Positions 58,832 to 64,000 of a stretch of DNA of 64,000 nucleotides are shown piece by piece. The translations under genes were made by a program, and so were the position numbers. The DNA comes from Trichinella spiralis (lineage: Eukaryota; Nematoda; Enoplea; Trichinellida; Trichinellidae): positions 14,800,183-14,864,182 of the forward strand of contig CM012953.1 of assembly GCA_000181795.3 (NCBI GenBank), written 5' to 3'. Positions within the stretch are counted from its first letter, which is position 1. Every line of letters begins with the position of its first letter. The notes beneath the pieces are model-generated. The model saw nothing but the letters and a program-made list of their open reading frames with translations. It was not told where the DNA came from and ran no database searches.

Positions 58832-61800
58832 CTAGTGGATGTGACCGTCACAAGTGATGCTAGCCTGATGATGCTGTTGTTGTTGTTGTTGTTGCTGATG
58901 ATGATGACCATCATCACCATCCTCGGATGATGCTGCCCCGGCGGCAGCGTCGGCTAGCAGCAAGCTTGGCGGTTTCTGCTTGCGGCTCTTCAACAAGTAC
59001 ACATCCATGCCGCCGTCGACGCCTTTCACCGAAATGTGGTCGCGGAATTCGAATTCGTAAACGGTGTCCAAGCGTTCTTTAGCCTGACGGCTGACTTGGA
59101 TCCGACCGACCACGCCGGTCGAATACATCCGGCTGCCGATGTTGACCGTATCGCCCCAGATGTCGTAGTAGAGCTTGGTGGTGCCGATCACGCCGGCAGT
59201 GACCGGGCCGATGTTGAAGCCGATCTTCATCCTGAATTCGAAGCTCAGCAGATCTTTGTTGAAATTGTCCAACGTCTCTTGCAACGCCAACGCGAACTCC
59301 ATCAACTCGTACAAATGGCTGTACGGATGCATGCTGAGGCGCCGGCGGGCGGGGTTCAGGCCAGAGGCGGCCATATAAGTCGGACCGATCGTTTTGATCT
59401 TTTCGACTTGAGTGAATTCAGGCCTGTCGAGCAGTTCGTCGAAATCGCTGACCAGCTCGTTCAAGACGCGCAAAAATTCCCTGCCCCCCTCGTATGTCTC
59501 TTCGTACATGTCGTTCCAGTTGACCACGCTGGCGAACAGTACCGCCACCATGGCGTGATTTTCCGAATATTTCGACGTTCTGGCCAGATGTTCGACCACG
59601 TGGTGCGGAATGATGTTGCTCAACAGCCAGTCGGCTTGGTCTTTCATCTCTTTCATGCGACGTATCGTCTCGCAGGCTTGCAAGTCGCCGTAGAAGCTCA
59701 TTCTGAAGCTCGCCTCGAACTGATAATTCAAATAGATCACCAACAAGCAGGCCAACAGCACGACCATGTAAATTTCATTTCTACAACAACTGTACTGTTG
59801 GTGGTCTGACTGCACGAACAGCTTTTCCTTTTCATGTTCATGTTCCAGTTGTTGTTGTTGTTGTTGTTGCTGATGATGATGATGCTGCTGCTGCACATCG
59901 TGCTGCTGGTGGTGGTCTGGGATCAGTGGAACAACGCCGCCGCCGCCGCCACCGTCGTCCGGACCATTCACCGTGGCGTTGTAAAATACAACCGTACTAT
60001 TGACGAGACCAACCGCAGCCGTGTGCGACGGCTGGCAATTGGAAGCGCACAAGTGGACCATGGTCACCAGACCGATGCCGATCAAACAGCAGAACAGGGA
60101 TTTGGGCCAGCTACGAATTTGACTGTAGTTGACGTGGCCGAACATGACCATCAGCACCAGCAGGCAGAACAACAGCAGCAGACTTTCGGACTGCCAGTAG
60201 CGCGGCTGGGCGAAGCTGAAGCCGGCGGCCGGGCAGTGGACGCTGGCCAGCAGAGCGCCCAGTGGCAAATTGATCATGGTCAAACTGAGCGCGTGTTTGG
60301 GCCACCAGCGGACCCAGATCGACGGCAGCGTGGCTCGGCTGAGCACGCAGCGCAGCGTCCAAGCGGCCAATGCGAGCACAAACGAGCCGGACAGCGTCGC
60401 GTAGGTGACAAAAGCCGCGTTGTACCACCACTGGTCGTTGACCGCCAGCATGCAAATCAACAGCAACGTCCAAAACACAATCGTCGACACCACCAAGTCC
60501 ATGACAACGCTGAATTTGGGCGGGTCGACGCGCCAGTCGTCCAAACGGGCGACTTTGACGGCCAAGGGGTCGGTGGCAGCAGCGGTGGCGGCTGTTGTGG
60601 CGGGTTCTTGGTGTTCGGGGTTGTCGGTTTGGGCTTCTTGTTCGCCGACCGACCGCCGGGCGCCGAGCTCGAAGTGAGCCCTGTACTGCTGTTCCACGGC
60701 CGGGTCGATGAAATTCAACGTGCGCGTCAGCGCCTTGCGGCGGACCAGGTAGTCGCCGCGCGCCAGACTGGAGCCGCGGATCGCGTCCGCGAGCCTGTGG
60801 TCAAAGTCCACGTGGTCGGCTTCGAAGCGCGAGATGCTGGCCGTGTGCGTCGAAAGTACGTGGTCGATGCTGCTTTCGACGCCGTCGACGCCGGATACGA
60901 ATTCCGCATTGCGGTCCGAGTCGAAAGTGACCACGCGGCTCGACCGCCTCGGTTCCGGCTCGGTATTTTCCGACAATTTCTCCAACGGCACCTGCTCGCC
61001 GCCAGTGGTCACCGAGGCGGTCTTGGACGGCTCGACCAGCGACGCCGACGCCCACTTGGTGCGTTGGTTCAAAGCGACCTGAGAAGCAAGCAAACAAACA
61101 AACACAAATTATCACACGATGAGGTGGTTTCGCTTTCACCTTTACTCTCCCTCTCACTTACCCCTGGAGGAAAGATGGAATCACTTTTGCAGCGTTCGGA
61201 TGAACTCAAATTCGATACCGACAACGTTTTGTTCAAACACTAAATTTAGAAGAGAAAAAAGTGAATATTTCAATGGAAACAACAAAACAAAACAAAAAAC
61301 AACATCTACTTACTTTTTTAGAATTAACAGCCGCATCTGAAATTGCCATGTCCGAACTGTCAATGTGTCGCAATTCAGACGAACGCAAACGATCTGTACA
61401 ATAAAATAAACATAATAAAATATGAAAATCGATGCAATGAAATATGCTGTATCGTATATACCGTGAATATGAGTGTTAGAAATGGAAGACGGTGGCGGTG
61501 GAGACGGTACGTCCTGGCTAGCAGGGGCATCAGCAGCTGGCGGCGGCGGCGGCGGCGGCGGCTCCTGATCGACATTGTTGACAATAAAGTAAGTTTTAAT
61601 TCCTGCATCGAAAGACAAATAATTAAAATTTCGTCAGTAGAAACGAGCATATATGCACAGAAGAAACCTTTGTAGTCGGGCGCCGGCTCGAGCGTGTACT
61701 GGTCATCGAGAAAGGCAGCGGTCGCTTCGGATACGTGCACTCGGCCAGACATGCCGGTCGATTCCATGGCGTTGGCCAAATCGACGTCGTTGGAAAAGAC

Positions 61801-63081
61801 GTCGAACTTGAAACGCCGGCGGCCGACGATGCCGCACAGCACCGTACCGGTGTGTATACCGACCCGCATGTTCACCTCCTGGTTGCGGTCGATGTCGAAC
61901 TGGTGGATCGCTTCGATCATCGCCAGGCCCATTTTCACGCAACACTGGGCGTGGTCGGCCCTCGGTTCCGGACATCCGGATACGCAGTAGTAACAGTCGC
62001 CGAGGGTGCTGATCTTTTCGCAGCCGGACTGACCGCAGAGGGCGTCGAAACGACCGAACAGATCGTTGAGCATGTTGACCAGCTCATCGGCTGACTTGTT
62101 CGAGCTCATGGTAGTGAAGCCGACGATATCGGCGAACAGGATACTCACGTCGCGCATCAAATTCATCGTGAACGGCCTGAACAAGTTGGTGCAACGGTCC
62201 GACGAGGGCGTGTTGCTGGGCCGTTTCAGTTCGCTGCTCTCTTTGAGCAGCTCTTCGGCGACCGTCTGCGGCATCACAGACCGTATCATGCGGTCTTTGA
62301 ATTCTTTTTCAATTTCCAAATCGTGACGCGCCAACAAAGACTGGCCCAACTTGATGAACGTCTTACGGTCTCGAACTTGGGTCAGCGTGTAAATATGGGC
62401 ACCGAGTAAGTGGGCAAGGCCGTGCAGGACAATTGTCACCGGCTTGGAGGCACCGGCGCACAATTCTTCGTACATGACCGAAAATACCACGGCCATCAAC
62501 AAGCACAAATACATGGGCAACGGGATGACCGTGTAAATTAGCAACACCAGCTTGACGGACAAGGCGAATTTGGCCAGAGGACCGAGAGACGGCTTGTCGG
62601 CTATGAACACAAAAGCGCTGGCAACGGCCAGCAAACAGACGCACAGAACCGAAGTGCTGACGTAGAGGCCGTTGTAGAGGCTTTTGGTGAACGTGAAGGC
62701 GAAAATCAACGAAAACGTCACCAAATAGACAACGCTGAACAAAACATACGGATAAATCTCGCCCAGAGGATGCAGGCTGGCAAAGTAGACCAGCCACATC
62801 AAAGCGTAGATGATCGTATACAGGAGACCGGCCCGAAAGCGGCGCTGAAATTGAGGAAATACGCACTGCCAGTATTGGCTTTCCAACACCCTGGACGAGA
62901 ACTCCGGCCGCCAGCATTTCGACGTCGCGTTGCCCAGCCACGCCCACCAGCGTCGTCGTCCAGCCTGCTCTTCTCTGGGTTCGAGAACTTCGGGCGTTTC
63001 GAACGGACAAGTCAGCTTATCCGAGATCATCGGCATCGACGCATCGTACGTCACCCCAGTCGACTGCTCTCGCTGCATCAT
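58832..63081 (-). CDS. adcy9: membrane adenylyl cyclase, AC9-like, 5 coding exons
   Basis: This makes cAMP from ATP at the plasma membrane under G-protein control. Exons 63081–61668, 61602–61462, 61393–61314, 61239–61162 and 61078–58832 join in phase to 1319 aa, close to vertebrate AC9 (about 1,350). Domains in order: N-terminal cytosol; six-helix M1; C1a with both metal aspartates (SILFADIVGF; STLGDCYYCVSGCPEPRADH) and MRVGIHTGTVLCGIVGRRRF; a low-complexity C1b linker with an eight-proline run; six-helix M2 with glycosylation sequons; then C2. C2 has FASVVNWNDMYEE, EKIKTIGPTYMAASGL, and WGDTVNIGSRMYSTG with the catalytic Asn and Arg, and the ATP-binding Lys in HISVKGVDG. The close match of C1a to AC9 supports that type. 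The C-tail ends in His/Gln runs. An upstream exon is possible, since an acceptor-like pyrimidine tract lies just before the ATG pair. Confidence 0.93.
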
Positions 63082-64000
63082 TAACTTCTCAAAAAGAAAA
63101 AAAACATAAATATAGAATAATGTGTAAATGAAAAAAAATAATCACAAAATATGCAATAATAGAGTTTATGAAATTTTAAAAATTTTTTAATTTCCGCTAC
63201 CCGTAAATTTTTTTAAGTGCAAATTTGCTTTTCTTTTCACTGCAGGTCGACAACAATACAGAAATTCAAACAAGGATAATCACTAGCACAGCAGCAGAAG
63301 AAAGAAGCATAAGAACAACGTCAACAACAACAACAACAACAATGATGAGAATAAAAAGACGATAAACAACAACAACAACAACAGCAACTAGGAGTACAAT
63401 AAACAACAGCAACAGCAACAGCAGTTCTACTACTAGCACTGAATGGGAGCTTCTTTTGCCTTGCCCGCATCACAGCCGTCGCTGTTCCGACGACCAGCTC
63501 AACAACAACATCGACCACATGCACAACAAACACTCTGAAAATAGGATTTTTCTTTTCTTTTCCATTCATCAACAAGTAAACAATGAAAACAACAATTATG
63601 CAAGATACACAAAATACAATCAACATACTCATCACATTAAAACATTGAAAAAATGACACAACAACAACGCATGCTTGTTTGTTTTTTAAATTGCTCAACA
63701 GTTGCAATTTCAAATTTTTGAAATACAAGTGTCGAAAAATTACAACGAAAAAACTGCTGTCAAACCAACAACTAATTAATCAATCACACTGAAAGCAAAT
63801 ACTGAATTTCCAAATGAACAATTGAACAATAATACTATTTTCAAATTAAACCATTTAATAAAAAAGAACACACATATATAAGAACAATTATTATTCTCCA
63901 TTATTAAATATGACAAAGGAAAATTCATAAATACACATACAATTTCAACTTCTAATGTGTTTACCTGCTTGAACAGAATATATACATTGCACTGTTTTTT
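63082..64000. other. upstream of the adenylyl cyclase, CAA-rich
   Basis: No coding sequence is supported. Long CAA/CAG-rich stretches (about 63315–63425) suggest a repeat-rich 5' UTR or promoter of the minus-strand cyclase. Frames through them are repeat artefacts. Confidence 0.4.

Noticed and set aside
59834-61243. 469-codon open frame antisense to the adenylyl cyclase, with a second of 257 codons at 59036–59809
   Set aside because: GC-rich third positions of the real gene remove stops on the opposite strand. The antisense products are His/Asp/Gln-rich and show no domain.

Overview
The window is about 64 kb of AT-rich animal nuclear DNA. It carries spliced genes with GT–AG introns, often only 50–55 nt long, next to several single-exon genes. 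Poly-Gln, poly-His and poly-Asn tracts are common, and there are many microsatellites. The gene set is metazoan: an activin-type receptor kinase, a peptide-type GPCR, TMEM131, RBBP6 and an AC9-type adenylyl cyclase. Compact genes and short introns suggest an invertebrate. A nematode of the Trichinella/Trichuris side is my best guess, but nothing in the sequence proves it.

Layout. At 0.67–6.0 kb four small genes are packed closely: RPB5 (+), an alpha/beta hydrolase (-, 4 exons), a single-exon Ig–EGF transmembrane protein (+) and a single-exon WD-repeat protein (-). At 7.3–9.7 kb lies a 9-exon type II activin/TGF-beta receptor kinase (-); the reconstructed splicing keeps frame throughout and gives 548 aa. 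At 11.3–12.9 kb is a compositionally distinct island that I cannot identify. At 13.0–14.2 kb is an intronless rhodopsin-type GPCR (-). From 14.2 to 31.9 kb is a gene-poor, very AT-rich stretch with an (ATT)n microsatellite and one orphan start-exon-like signal. At 31.9–33.4 kb I reconstruct a six-exon gene (+) for an unrecognised four-pass membrane protein of 241 aa.

The right half holds three long minus-strand genes. TMEM131 (34.9–44.4 kb) has about 34 exons, one of them a 29-nt microexon. RBBP6 (47.7–55.4 kb) has DWNN, zinc knuckle, RING and RS-rich regions. An AC9-like adenylyl cyclase (58.8–63.1 kb) has 5 coding exons and 1319 aa. Between RBBP6 and the cyclase lies a decayed LTR retroelement fossil of the Ty3/gypsy type (56.0–57.65 kb).

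The genes are not an operon. They cover transcription (RPB5), mRNA 3' processing and ubiquitination (RBBP6), secretory cargo handling (TMEM131) and signalling (activin receptor, GPCR, adenylyl cyclase, Ig–EGF protein). The GPCR and the cyclase could act in one cAMP pathway, but their presence in one window is no evidence of that. Splice models were read by eye, checked for GT–AG and phase, and not tested against transcripts.
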